Source: an uncultured Methylococcaceae bacterium (GTDB lineage: Bacteria > Pseudomonadota > Gammaproteobacteria > Methylococcales > Methylococcaceae). Taken from it: a DNA stretch of 37,431 nt. The notes beneath the pieces were generated by a model that was not told the origin of the DNA, did not search any database, and worked only from the letters and a program-made list of their open reading frames with translations. Both the position numbers and the translations under genes were made by a program. The stretch spans positions 1-37,431 of the forward strand of contig CAIZPP010000304.1 of assembly GCA_903934875.1 (NCBI GenBank). The letters are read 5' to 3'. How positions within the stretch are numbered: the first letter of the stretch is position 1; each line of letters begins with the position of its first letter. Positions 23,166-30,997 of this stretch are shown here, in pieces.

Positions 23166-23781
23166 CCGATTCGACCAGTATACTTTTTTCCTTATCGCTC
23201 AATGTTTGCAAATCTCCGCCTTTAAAGTAAACCAATGCTTTGAGGCTTTCGCTAGCTTGGAAGGCGGGGCCGAACAAGGCCTTTGCGGAGGCCAAGCCCC
23301 TGCCCAATGACACACCCGCCGCGATTAATGCCGCTACGTCCTTGTAATCCTTGGACTCAACCCGTTGCAAAATGACTTTGAGCTTGGTTGCCAATAGATC
23401 ATCCAACGAGGCTACTCGCAAGACCTTATCTTCGGTTAGTTGGGGTTCGCCCACTCTACCGAAATCAATTTCACAAAAAAAGGAAAGCTTCACCGGGCTT
23501 TCCCCGCCAGCCGGTTGAGCCAAAACAGTCAAACCATCTGGCTGCTGCTGCAAAACCGTGGACGCTTCGAGGAAAGGCATTGCGGCATGTAACGCTTTGA
23601 TGTCCAGACCATGATTGCTAAAAAAATCGAAATCCACCGATACCCTATGTCCGAGGCGTAAGGCGATGGCAGTGCCGCCGTATAAGACGTAACCCAGTGG
23701 TGCGGCGGGTTTTAAGTGCGGCCAAAGCTGTCTTTGGGCGGGCGGCAAACACTCCATACGGTGCGTGAATAACTTACTCAC
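23110..23781 (-). CDS. AbiEii/AbiGii-type nucleotidyltransferase toxin
   Basis: This 223-residue protein has the nucleotidyltransferase-fold signature of AbiEii-type toxins: YGGTAIALRLGHRVSVDFDF (34-53), with the Gly-Gly pair and Asp50/Asp52, then KLSFFCEIDFG and the segment DDLLATKLKVILQRVESKDYKD typical of the family. AbiEii-like toxins add nucleotides to tRNA ends or use GTP, and act in phage abortive infection. It overlaps the upstream gene by 4 bp, forming a two-gene module. The active-site residues appear intact. Confidence 0.85.
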   Translation of the reverse strand: MSKLFTHRMECLPPAQRQLWPHLKPAAPLGYVLYGGTAIALRLGHRVSVDFDFFSNHGLDIKALHAAMPFLEASTVLQQQPDGLTVLAQPAGGESPVKLSFFCEIDFGRVGEPQLTEDKVLRVASLDDLLATKLKVILQRVESKDYKDVAALIAAGVSLGRGLASAKALFGPAFQASESLKALVYFKGGDLQTLSDKEKSILVESVTRIETLPMVEKVSSRLI

Positions 23782-24071
23782 GGCAATTCCCTATGAGGCA
23801 AAGGCGGAACTTTGTCCAGTTCGGCCAAGCCTAAGCGATAATGCCAATAATGCCAAGAGCGTTCGTTGAATTCCCCTGCTTCCGCCTGTCGCAACACATC
23901 CCGCAACGCGTCCTTGCCGACTGTTTCAGCCAGTTCCCGCATATCGTCGAAGTCACCCATGTTCATCAGTTGCGCCATGACCCGCCGGGGGAATTGCATG
24001 GCTTCATCCGGTGTCTTCCACCAGACATAGCGGGAGGCCAAGCGATGCATTAAGTGGATTGTTTCAGTCAT
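23778..24071 (-). CDS. partner gene of the AbiEii-like toxin (probable antitoxin)
   Basis: This 97-residue protein (MTETIHLMHRLASRYVWWKT, PDEAMQFPRRVMAQLMNMGD) belongs to a small family often found directly before AbiEii nucleotidyltransferase genes. It contains no winged-helix domain as in AbiEi, so it is not a classical AbiEi. By position it is the likely antitoxin. ATG 24071 is preferred; a TTG at 24098 gives nine extra residues. It overlaps the toxin by 4 bp. Confidence 0.7.
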   Translation of the reverse strand: MTETIHLMHRLASRYVWWKTPDEAMQFPRRVMAQLMNMGDFDDMRELAETVGKDALRDVLRQAEAGEFNERSWHYWHYRLGLAELDKVPPLPHRELP

Positions 24072-24112
24072 GATTACCCAGCAAATACATAACGGCAACG
24101 AAAGACACTTTT

Positions 24113-24149
24113 AGCAAAAACAAAAAGGCTTGCATGATTGCAAGCCTTT
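24113..24149 (-). terminator. intrinsic terminator after tRNA-Thr
   Basis: On the minus strand AAAGGCTTGCA and TGCAAGCCTTT form an 11-bp stem with a 4-base loop, followed by TTTTGTTTTTG. This directly follows the tRNA gene. Confidence 0.85.
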
Positions 24150-24156
24150 GAATTAT

Positions 24157-24232
24157 TGGAGCTGGCGACAAGATTCGAACTCGCGACCGGCTGATTACAA
24201 ATCAGCTGCTCTACCAACTGAGCTACGCCAGC
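24157..24232 (-). tRNA. tRNA-Thr (anticodon TGT)
   Basis: Read on the minus strand, this 76-nt gene folds into a full cloverleaf. The acceptor stem is GCTGGCG/CGCCAGC, the D arm GCTC...GAGC, the anticodon arm GCTGA-TTTGTAA-TCAGC (anticodon TGT), and the T arm GCGAG-TTCGAAT-CTTGT. The discriminator base T is followed by an encoded CCA. An intrinsic terminator follows. Confidence 0.95.
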
Positions 24233-24300
24233 TTAGTTAATATCTATATATTTTAGCATAATTTTTCAAAAGCTCACACCCCGTTGATAGCGTGGCCGAT

Positions 24301-25032
24301 TCAAAAATGGGCATGGATTCCGTGCAACACACCGGGGTTGAGCCACGGGAAAGCAGCCAGCAGGGCAAGCAGCATCAACGAAACACCGGCCACTTGGCGA
24401 AATTTTTTCATGCTGGACAAGCGCACCATCAAGCTGGTTGCGATGCCTACGCCGACCACGGCCGGCAAGGTGCCTATGCCGAAAGCCAGCATCGTCAACG
24501 CCCCGCGATATTCATTGCCGGCGGTGGTTGCCAGACCGACGGCAGCGTAGACTAGCCCGCAGGGCAACCATCCCCAAACCATGCCGAACACGAAGGCCTG
24601 AAACATGGTTTGCACCGGGATCAATCGCCGTCCGTAAGGTTCAATGGTCTTCCAAAGCAACACCCCGCCTTTTTCGATGTAGGCAAAACGGGGAAACCAC
24701 CCGGCGATATGGAGTCCGGCCCCGGCCATGATCAATGCGGAAACAATTTGCAAGATGCGGTGGCCCACACCCTCGCCAAGTGGCAACATCAGCACGTTGT
24801 GGATCAGGCCGGCGAGGAAACCCGCCACGGTGTAGCTAGTAATCCGGCCAACGTTGTAACAAAACACGAAGGGAATCAACAGGGCCTTGTTCTCGCGTAT
24901 CTCCCTGCGTAAGCTCAATGTCAGCGTGCCAATGATAGAGCCGCACATACCTAGGCAATGCAAAGCACTGAAAAGCCCCATCACGAGGGCTACCAGGTAG
25001 GATGTGCTGAAACCGCTGTCTAAGTTATGCAT
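24301..25032 (-). CDS. TauE/SafE-like (UreH/DsbD_2-type) membrane protein
   Basis: This 243-residue protein has about six to seven transmembrane helices and the two Cys-bearing motifs of the UreH/DsbD_2-type family, HCLGMCGSIIG (about 26-36) and WGWLPCGLVYAAV near the middle. Such proteins are found near cytochrome cbb3 maturation or metal-handling genes and probably carry metal or reducing equivalents across the inner membrane. No cytochrome genes are nearby here. The last helix ends in a His-containing tail (LHGIHAHF) that could bind a metal. Confidence 0.8.
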   Translation of the reverse strand: MHNLDSGFSTSYLVALVMGLFSALHCLGMCGSIIGTLTLSLRREIRENKALLIPFVFCYNVGRITSYTVAGFLAGLIHNVLMLPLGEGVGHRILQIVSALIMAGAGLHIAGWFPRFAYIEKGGVLLWKTIEPYGRRLIPVQTMFQAFVFGMVWGWLPCGLVYAAVGLATTAGNEYRGALTMLAFGIGTLPAVVGVGIATSLMVRLSSMKKFRQVAGVSLMLLALLAAFPWLNPGVLHGIHAHF

Positions 25033-25088
25033 AAGGATAGTAACAATAGCACAATTGCCCGTCAGAATAACAGGCTAAAATACGATGT

Positions 25089-25219
25089 GGGTGCGATTAA
25101 AAATGATGCGGGAGTGCAAGGTTTGCCTTGCATAAGCATCTAAAGGCAAGGCAGGCCTTGCACTCCCAATGTAAATTCAACGACCACAGGACTCGTCTGC
25201 ATCACTTTTAATCGCACCC
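25089..25219. mobile_element. 131-bp inverted-repeat element, family C copy 1
   Basis: The ends GGGTGCGATTAAAAATGATG and GCATCACTTTTAATCGCACC are near-perfect inverted repeats. Inside are two long arms with GGAGTGCAAGG and CCTTGCACTCC. The element is non-coding and has the same length as the copy at 36410-36540, which marks it as a MITE-like unit. Confidence 0.8.
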
Positions 25220-25236
25220 TAGCCAAATTCAACGCC

Positions 25237-25309
25237 AAGCCCGCCGACAAAGCCCCTTCCTGCTTCGACAGGCTCAGCACGAGCGGGGCTTTGCGTAAGT
25301 CTTGGGCTT
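25237..25309 (-). terminator. nested hairpin after pyrF with TTCGACAGGCTCAG repeat in the loop
   Basis: CAAAGCCCC (25248-25256) pairs with GGGGCTTTG (25285-25293), and an outer AAGCCC/GGGCTT stem surrounds it. The loop is a member of the widespread CTTCGACAGGCTCAG repeat; another member lies at 31651. No run of T follows, so it is a transcript-end or stability structure rather than a textbook terminator. It begins right at the pyrF stop codon. Confidence 0.5.
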
Positions 25310-26035
25310 TTACCCGCCAAACACAGAGTCGATTTGGCGCTGCACCCGCTCTGCGGCTTCTTTGCGGTCTGGCGCATCGCGGATGGGGCGTCCGACCACT
25401 ATATAGTCAGCTCCGTTGCGAAACGCCTGTTCGACCGAGACTACCCGCTTCTGGTCGTCCTCCGGGCGGTTTTCCACCGGGCGGATGCCGGGGGAAATGA
25501 CCAGCAGCTTGTTATCAATTTCCTTTCGCAACACGGGCACTTCGAGGCCCGAGGATATCACCCCGTCGCACCCCAAGGCCAATGCGCGGCGTGCGCGGGA
25601 AACGACCAGTTTTTCCACATCGCAATCAAACCCCAGGTCGTCAAGGTCGCCACGGTCCAGGCTGGTCAACACGGTGACCGCTAAAATTTTCACGCTGCCC
25701 TTCTCACGCGCCGCCGCCTGCATGATCGCGTCGTTGCCATGCACAGTGGTGAACTCGACCCCTGTGCCGTTGAGCGCCCGCACGGCGCGGCCCACGGTTT
25801 CCGGCACGTCGAAAAATTTCAAATCGACGAAGACTTTCTTGTCCCTCTCCTTTAACCAGCCGATAAACTCAAAATAGCCGCCTGACATGAACAACTCCAA
25901 GCCTATTTTGTAAAAGCAGACGCTGTCGCCTATTTCCACGACCAGGGCTTTGGCCTGTTCAATGTCAGGAACATCCAAGGCCATGATCAAGCGCTCGCGA
26001 TTAGGAATGGGCTTGGCGGAAAGTAAACAGTTCAT
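25310..26035 (-). CDS. pyrF: orotidine 5'-phosphate decarboxylase
   Basis: This enzyme converts OMP to UMP, the last step of pyrimidine synthesis. The 241-residue chain carries the family signature VFVDLKFFDVPETV, with the catalytic Asp71, Lys73 and Asp76, then the phosphate-binding end with ISPGIRP and DYIVVGRPI. ATG 26035 was chosen because GGAG lies 6 bp upstream. ATG 25984 (MALDVPD) would also give a complete domain. The gene is divergent from the AEC transporter gene, with under 100 bp between starts. Confidence 0.93.
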   Translation of the reverse strand: MNCLLSAKPIPNRERLIMALDVPDIEQAKALVVEIGDSVCFYKIGLELFMSGGYFEFIGWLKERDKKVFVDLKFFDVPETVGRAVRALNGTGVEFTTVHGNDAIMQAAAREKGSVKILAVTVLTSLDRGDLDDLGFDCDVEKLVVSRARRALALGCDGVISSGLEVPVLRKEIDNKLLVISPGIRPVENRPEDDQKRVVSVEQAFRNGADYIVVGRPIRDAPDRKEAAERVQRQIDSVFGG

Positions 26036-26121
26036 GTTGGCTCCGTTGTCAGTGGATTGCCCCGCTTTCGCCACTATGCTTGATACAATCAAACCCACTG
26101 ACAAATTTACGGGGTGGAAAA

Positions 26122-27042
26122 ATGGCTTCGCTTCTGGCGCAAATGGGTTTGCCGATTTTGTGCGGCATCGCGTGGGGAATTATAAAGCCTGGCGGGCTAG
26201 ATGCCGAACTGGCTAGGCGTGTGCTGACCACCGTGGTGTTCAATCTGCTGTTGCCCGCCCTGATCCTAGCGGTGCTATGGCGTTCCAATATCGGCCTGGA
26301 GGCGCTGAAAATTTCTCTGTTCGGCATCAGTATGATTGTTTTGGGTATGGCCATAATGTGGCTGGTTTCGAGATTCTGGCGCATCCAGCCGCCCGTGCTA
26401 GGGGCCGCGTTATTGGCGACGGCCTTTCCCAATGTCACTTATTTGGGCCTGCCTGTGCTAGAGCAGGCTTTCGGGCCGTGGACCCGCTCCTTAGTGATAC
26501 AAATCGACCTGTTCGCCAGTATGCCAATGGTGCTGATCATGGGCGCGGCAATTGGCCTCCATTATGGCGGTGAGGCCGCGCAGCAACGCCACGCTATCTT
26601 GCGTTCCCTGTTGACCAATCCGCCCCTGCTGGCGGCTATCCTCGCGGTTCTGCTGAATTTAAACGGCATAGCCCTGCCCCCCTGGCTGGGGGCTATGCTC
26701 GAAAAACTCTCGGCGGCAGTCATTCCACTCATGCTCATCGCATTAGGAATGGGTTTGAATTGGCATTCCTTAAACTGGCGTAATGTTCCCTTGTCCACTT
26801 TGGTGGTCATCTTCAGGCTGGCGCTAGTGCCCTTTTTCGGCAGCATACTGGGGCAGAGGCTGGGGTTTTCCGGCACAAAACTCGCGGCCTTGGTCATGGA
26901 GGCGGGAATGCCGAGCATGATGTTAGGCGTGGTTTTCTGTGACCGTTACCGGCTCGACACCGCCTTCTACTCCATGACTGTCGTCCTCAGCACCGTGGCT
27001 GGCATGTTCAGCCTGGCGCTGTGGCAGGAACTGCTTTCCTAG
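26122..27042 (+). CDS. AEC-family (auxin efflux carrier-like) transporter
   Basis: This 306-residue membrane protein has ten hydrophobic segments in two five-helix halves, as in the AEC family of bile/arsenite/riboflavin-type transporters. ATAFPNVTYLGLPVLEQAFG and the C-terminal EAGMPSMMLGVVFCDRYRLD are typical. AEC carriers in bacteria move dicarboxylates such as malate; the substrate here is unknown. ATG 26122 is preceded by GGGTGGAAAA, a good ribosome-binding site. It converges with galU, whose stop lies 6 bp away. Confidence 0.85.
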   Translation: MASLLAQMGLPILCGIAWGIIKPGGLDAELARRVLTTVVFNLLLPALILAVLWRSNIGLEALKISLFGISMIVLGMAIMWLVSRFWRIQPPVLGAALLATAFPNVTYLGLPVLEQAFGPWTRSLVIQIDLFASMPMVLIMGAAIGLHYGGEAAQQRHAILRSLLTNPPLLAAILAVLLNLNGIALPPWLGAMLEKLSAAVIPLMLIALGMGLNWHSLNWRNVPLSTLVVIFRLALVPFFGSILGQRLGFSGTKLAALVMEAGMPSMMLGVVFCDRYRLDTAFYSMTVVLSTVAGMFSLALWQELLS

Positions 27043-27048
27043 CGGATA

Positions 27049-27927
27049 TCAATCGAATGTCATCCCTTGGAGATAGGCCTTGAATTCCTTTTTCAACTCT
27101 TCGTGCTTCAATCCTTGCTCGACAGTTGCGATCAAATAACCCAATTTGGAGCCGCAATCATAACGTTTGCCTTGGAACTCGTAGGACAACACGGCCTGTT
27201 CTTTCAGTAGCAGGGCAATGGCGTCGGTTAGTTGGATTTCCCCGCCGGCACCTTGAGTGACCTGGTCCAATTTATCGAATATGGCAGGAGTTAAAATGTA
27301 GCGCCCCACCACCGCCAGGTTGGATGGCGCATTTTCAGGTTTAGGCTTCTCTACGATTTGCTCAACCCGGCCTAAGTTGTTGCCTATGGAATTGGAGCGG
27401 ACTATGCCATAGTTTTGGGTTTCGCTAGGGTCGATGCGCTCGACGCCGAGCACCGAACATTGCCATTCATTGAATAACCGCACCATTTGGCTCAAGCAGC
27501 CTTTGCCATTGTCATCTATCAGGTCATCCGCCAAAATGACCGCAAATGGCTCGTCGCCGATGACTGCCTTGGCACGGCCAACTGCGTGGCCCAAGCCCAA
27601 AGCCTCCGCCTGCCGGATGTGCACACAAGTCACATGGGAGGGTACAATGTTTTGCACAATTTTCAGGGTTTCCGTTTTTCCGCGCAGCTCCAATTCGTTT
27701 TCCAGCTCGTAAGCCTTGTCAAAATGGTCTGAAATGGCCCGTTTGCTACGCCCTGTGATGAACACAAGAACCTCAATGCCGGCGGACAATGCCTCTTCCA
27801 CCGCATATTGAATTAATGGCTTGTCTACCACAGGCAGCATTTCTTTAGGGTTGGCCTTAGTCGCAGGGAGGAAGCGAGTCCCCAAACCTGCCACCGGAAA
27901 GACAGCTTTCTTGATAGTTTTTTTCAT
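27049..27927 (-). CDS. galU: UTP-glucose-1-phosphate uridylyltransferase
   Basis: GalU makes UDP-glucose for envelope polysaccharides, trehalose and glycogen-type metabolism. The 292-residue chain has the nucleotide-binding start AGLGTRFLPATKANPKEMLP (13-32), VDKPLIQYAVEEA, and the central FAVILADDLID metal/UTP site. Length and all blocks are normal. It starts about 76 bp before the sodB terminator and is probably monocistronic. Confidence 0.95.
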   Translation of the reverse strand: MKKTIKKAVFPVAGLGTRFLPATKANPKEMLPVVDKPLIQYAVEEALSAGIEVLVFITGRSKRAISDHFDKAYELENELELRGKTETLKIVQNIVPSHVTCVHIRQAEALGLGHAVGRAKAVIGDEPFAVILADDLIDDNGKGCLSQMVRLFNEWQCSVLGVERIDPSETQNYGIVRSNSIGNNLGRVEQIVEKPKPENAPSNLAVVGRYILTPAIFDKLDQVTQGAGGEIQLTDAIALLLKEQAVLSYEFQGKRYDCGSKLGYLIATVEQGLKHEELKKEFKAYLQGMTFD

Positions 27928-28002
27928 TTTAATTCTCTTATTGTTGGTGTTTGCAAACCTTCAGTTCCATATAGGATATACTATCTGTTTAAGAATCGAA
28001 TG

Positions 28003-28040
28003 GCAAAAAACCCCGCTATCACGACGGATAGCGGGGTTTT
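28003..28040 (-). terminator. intrinsic terminator of sodB
   Basis: CCCCGCTATC and GATAGCGGGG form a 10-bp stem with a 6-base loop. On the minus strand it is followed by six T residues. Confidence 0.9.
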
Positions 28041-28061
28041 CAATGGCTTCAATCTTAGGGC

Positions 28062-28643
28062 TTAGGCGGCGAAATTGTTCGCGGCAAATTCCCAGTTGAC
28101 CAAATTCCAGAATGCTTCAACGTATTTGGGACGCAGGTTGCGGAAGTCTATGTAGTAGGCATGTTCCCAAACGTCAATGGTCAGCAGCGGGGTTTGTCCG
28201 GCAGTCAATGGGGTGGCGGCATTGCTAGTGCTAACCAAGGCAAGGCTTCCGTCGGCATTTTTTACCAGCCAGGCCCAACCGGAACCGAAGGTGGTTATTG
28301 CGGTCTTGGAGAAGTCTTCCTTGAATTTTTCAAAGGAGCCAAAAGTTTTGTCAATTGCCTCGGCCAGAGCGCCAGTAGGTGCGCCACCGCCATTGGGAGA
28401 CAAGCTATGCCAATAGAAGGTGTGATTCCAGACTTGGGCAGCGTTGTTGAAGATGCCACCGGTCGCTTTTTTTACAATATCTTCCAAGGGCGAAGTTTCA
28501 AATTCGGTGCCGGCGATTAGGTTGTTCAGGTTGGTGACGTAGGTCTGATGGTGCTTGCCGTAATGGAATTCCAGGGTTTCTGCACTAATGTGCGGTTCCA
28601 AGGCATTCTTGTCGTAGGGCAGGGGCGGGAGCGTGTGAGTCAT
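28062..28643 (-). CDS. sodB: iron superoxide dismutase
   Basis: This 193-residue cytoplasmic Fe-superoxide dismutase converts superoxide to O2 and H2O2. All four metal ligands are present at standard positions: His27, His74 (NHTFYW), Asp157 and His161 ([10 protein letters not shown]). [10 protein letters not shown] and the Gly-rich PNGGG stretch after it favour the Fe type over the Mn type. CGGAGA lies before the ATG. A 12-bp inverted repeat lies about 40 bp upstream, and an intrinsic terminator follows the gene. Confidence 0.95.
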   Translation of the reverse strand: MTHTLPPLPYDKNALEPHISAETLEFHYGKHHQTYVTNLNNLIAGTEFETSPLEDIVKKATGGIFNNAAQVWNHTFYWHSLSPNGGGAPTGALAEAIDKTFGSFEKFKEDFSKTAITTFGSGWAWLVKNADGSLALVSTSNAATPLTAGQTPLLTIDVWEHAYYIDFRNLRPKYVEAFWNLVNWEFAANNFAA

Positions 28644-28680
28644 CGAAGTCTCCGATTGATGTCAGGTAAAGGGCCAGACT

Positions 28681-28716
28681 CCGTTTGGCTAAGGCATTGC
28701 GTGATTAACCAAACGG
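28681..28716. promoter_or_regulatory. inverted repeat upstream of sodB
   Basis: CCGTTTGGCTAA and TTAACCAAACGG are 12-base arms with one mismatch around a 12-base centre. It lies 38 bp before the sodB ATG and may be an operator or a 5'-UTR hairpin. It does not match a classical Fur box. Confidence 0.4.
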
Positions 28717-28868
28717 AATGCTATGATTTTTTAGTCTAACATTGCACAGCATTAAGTGAAAGCCTACAGCCGTTGACACACCGATTTCTAACAGGGTTGT
28801 AATTCATGGCGTGTTGCGTATCCTGTAGCAGACTTTTTGCAAAGTTTTTCAATGATGACTATATAAAA

Positions 28869-28908
28869 TTGAATAATCAGATACAATACGAATATAATTT
28901 ACGTATTG
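28869..28908 (+). promoter_or_regulatory. promoter and LysR-type operator of the LysR gene
   Basis: TTGAAT (28869-28874) and TATAAT (28893-28898) are separated by 18 bp. Overlapping the -10 box is the perfect dyad CAATACG-N11-CGTATTG (28884-28908), the T-N11-A layout bound by LysR-type regulators. This suggests negative autoregulation. Confidence 0.6.
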
Positions 28909-28942
28909 TTTCCATAACCAAAACAGTTGAGGTGCTGTCGAT

Positions 28943-29869
28943 ATGGATAAACTTACCAGCATGGTCGTTTTCACTAAAGTAGCGAAAGCGGGCAGCTTTG
29001 CATCTGCCGCCAAAGAACTGGGGCTTTCCCGAGCTATGGCAACCAAGCATGTCATGCAGCTTGAAAACAGCCTAGGCATACGCTTGCTTAATCGAACCAC
29101 GCGCAACTTAAGCCTGACCGAGGTGGGGGCGGTTTATTTGGAAAGGTGTTTGCAAATACTAGACGATATCGAGGAGACCGAATTGGCGGTTACGCGACTG
29201 CAAACGGAGCCTAGGGGAACGTTGAAAGTCAACTCCGCACCGTTTTTCGGCGCCTATCACTTGGCACCGGCCATTGCCGCGTATCATGAGATATTCCCCG
29301 ATGTAAATGTGGAGTTGATCCTGCAAGCAGGCTATGTGGATCTGATAGAGGAGGGTTTCGATCTGGCCATCCATTTGGACGATTTGCACGACTCCAGCCT
29401 GATCGCCCGCAAACTGGGCAGTTCGGGGCGTGTGGTCTGTGGTTCACCCAACTATTTCAAAAAGCACGGATCGCCCGCCACTCCCGAGGATCTGAAAAAA
29501 CACAATTGCCTAACCAATTCTAGCCTACCGCCGCGCGACCAATGGCAGTTCAGCGAACCGGAAAGCGGTAAGATTACTGTGATCAAAGTCACTGGCACAA
29601 TGGAGGCGAATGTCGCCGATGCCATTCGCATGGCAGCCATCAATGGGCTTGGGCTGGCGCTGCTGCCCACTTACATGGCCGGTCAAGATTTGCGCAAGGG
29701 CCGGCTGCAAGCAGTGCTGAAGGATTACGTACCGGCCCCTATGGAAATCCACGCCGTTTATCCTCATCGCAAGCATCTTTCCGCCAAAGTCAGAACCTTT
29801 GTGGACTTTCTGCATGAGCGCTTCCATCCCACACCCTATTGGGAAGAGTGGGCAACTGGAGCGGACTGA
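28943..29869 (+). CDS. LysR-family transcriptional regulator
   Basis: This 308-residue regulator has an N-terminal winged helix (MDKLTSMVVFTKVAKAGSFA...LGLSRAMATKHVMQLE, about 1-60) followed by a periplasmic-binding-like effector domain (GTLKVNSAPFFGAYHLAP onward). The overall layout resembles the CrgA/AaeR-like branch of LysR proteins. It is divergent from sodB, with about 300 bp between them, so sodB might be a target, but this is only positional. A LysR-type dyad overlaps its own promoter. Its effector is unknown. Confidence 0.92.
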   Translation: MDKLTSMVVFTKVAKAGSFASAAKELGLSRAMATKHVMQLENSLGIRLLNRTTRNLSLTEVGAVYLERCLQILDDIEETELAVTRLQTEPRGTLKVNSAPFFGAYHLAPAIAAYHEIFPDVNVELILQAGYVDLIEEGFDLAIHLDDLHDSSLIARKLGSSGRVVCGSPNYFKKHGSPATPEDLKKHNCLTNSSLPPRDQWQFSEPESGKITVIKVTGTMEANVADAIRMAAINGLGLALLPTYMAGQDLRKGRLQAVLKDYVPAPMEIHAVYPHRKHLSAKVRTFVDFLHERFHPTPYWEEWATGAD

Positions 29870-29904
29870 CCCGATTGCATGAGAATGGCGGAGTAAACAT
29901 CACA

Positions 29905-30375
29905 ATGGGCTTGGAGATCGAACGAAAATTCCTATTGAGGAACGAATCTTGGCGCACTGTTGCCCATCACAGTGAGCGGCTGCGGCAAGGCTATCTCAAT
30001 AATGAAACCCATTGCTCGGTCAGGGTACGCACAAGCCCAGACCGGGCTTGGATGAACATCAAGGGCGTTACCATCGGGGCGCAACGGCAGGAGTTCGAGT
30101 ACGAAATCCCGTTGGCTGACGCCCATGCTATGCTGGACACGTTGAGTGTCAACCCTTTAATTGAGAAAGTGCGGTATTTTGTCAACAGGGGGCGGCACGT
30201 CTGGGAAATCGACGAATTTGAAGGCGACAATGCCGGATTGGTCGTTGCTGAGATCGAGTTAGAGCATCCAGACGAAAAATTTGAAAAACCCGATTGGGTA
30301 GGAGAAGAAATCACCCATGATGTGCGCTATTACAACACCAGCCTATCCCGGCATCCTTTCAAGGCTTGGGCGTAG
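29905..30375 (+). CDS. CYTH-domain protein (triphosphate tunnel enzyme)
   Basis: This 156-residue protein starts MGLEIERKFLL with the ExExK motif at residues 4-8 that defines the CYTH superfamily, whose members bind triphosphates in a beta-barrel tunnel with Mg2+. The further strands SVRVRTSPDRAWMNIKG, EFEYEIPLADA, WEIDEFEGDN and LVVAEIELEHP complete the set of acidic and basic residues. Single-domain bacterial CYTH proteins are usually inorganic triphosphatases. ATG 29905 is chosen because the motif must lie at the N-terminus; a longer frame would overlap the LysR gene. Confidence 0.88.
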   Translation: MGLEIERKFLLRNESWRTVAHHSERLRQGYLNNETHCSVRVRTSPDRAWMNIKGVTIGAQRQEFEYEIPLADAHAMLDTLSVNPLIEKVRYFVNRGRHVWEIDEFEGDNAGLVVAEIELEHPDEKFEKPDWVGEEITHDVRYYNTSLSRHPFKAWA

Positions 30376-30408
30376 CCTCTGGCCAGCACAGGAAAACGCT
30401 GTAACACC

Positions 30409-30978
30409 ATGACATTACTGGCTATCTTGATTTTGCTCGGTCTGGCCGCTCTGGTCGGTGCTTTCCTGCCCAAGACACATGTCGCAGCCAGCCGCCAACG
30501 CTTGGATGCCCCGGTCAGCGAAGTCTGGGAGGTAGTCACGAATTTCACCGACTACCCCAATTGGCGGCCCGGACTGGCGCGTGTTGAAGCGGGCCCGATA
30601 ATTGATGGGCAGCCTAGCTGGTATGAATACTGCGCCCCGAAAATAAAAGTGCAACTCCAAATTGTCGAGTCCGAACCGTATATGCGGCTGGTTACCCGCT
30701 TAGTGGGGAAAGAACTTCCCATTTTCGGCGCTTGGGAGTACCTGTTCGCCGAGGATGACGGAGGCACTATCCTCTCGATCATCGAAAAAGACAAGGTATA
30801 CAATCCACTGCTTCGCCTTTTCACCCGCCTTGTTTTCCCCCACTATGCGGCAATGGATGTGTTCCTGATCTCTTTGGCCCGCCATTGCGGTGGCAAGGGC
30901 AGCCCCCAGCATTTGAGCGTGAGGACGGACTGGCCTGCGCCTGAAGTGAGCGAGTCTGGTGAGGCAGATAAAATATAA
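30409..30978 (+). CDS. SRPBCC-family (START-like) protein with N-terminal membrane anchor
   Basis: This 189-residue protein has one N-terminal hydrophobic segment (about 2-19) and then an SRPBCC/polyketide-cyclase-like fold: ASRQRLDAPVSEVWEVVTNF, TDYPNWRPGLARVE and later GAWEYLFAEDDGGTILSIIE. The fold binds lipids or other hydrophobic ligands in a deep cavity. The ligand is unknown. The sequence GGAAAACGCTGTA just before the ATG resembles a family A MITE end. It is probably co-transcribed with the CYTH and CPBP genes. Confidence 0.8.
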   Translation: MTLLAILILLGLAALVGAFLPKTHVAASRQRLDAPVSEVWEVVTNFTDYPNWRPGLARVEAGPIIDGQPSWYEYCAPKIKVQLQIVESEPYMRLVTRLVGKELPIFGAWEYLFAEDDGGTILSIIEKDKVYNPLLRLFTRLVFPHYAAMDVFLISLARHCGGKGSPQHLSVRTDWPAPEVSESGEADKI

Positions 30979-30997
30979 CCAATTCCCGTAATCACCA

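Noticed and set aside
24157-24232. tRNA-Thr as the insertion site of a genomic island
   Set aside because: No duplicated tRNA 3' end and no integrase were found in the window, although the accessory genes do stop beside it.
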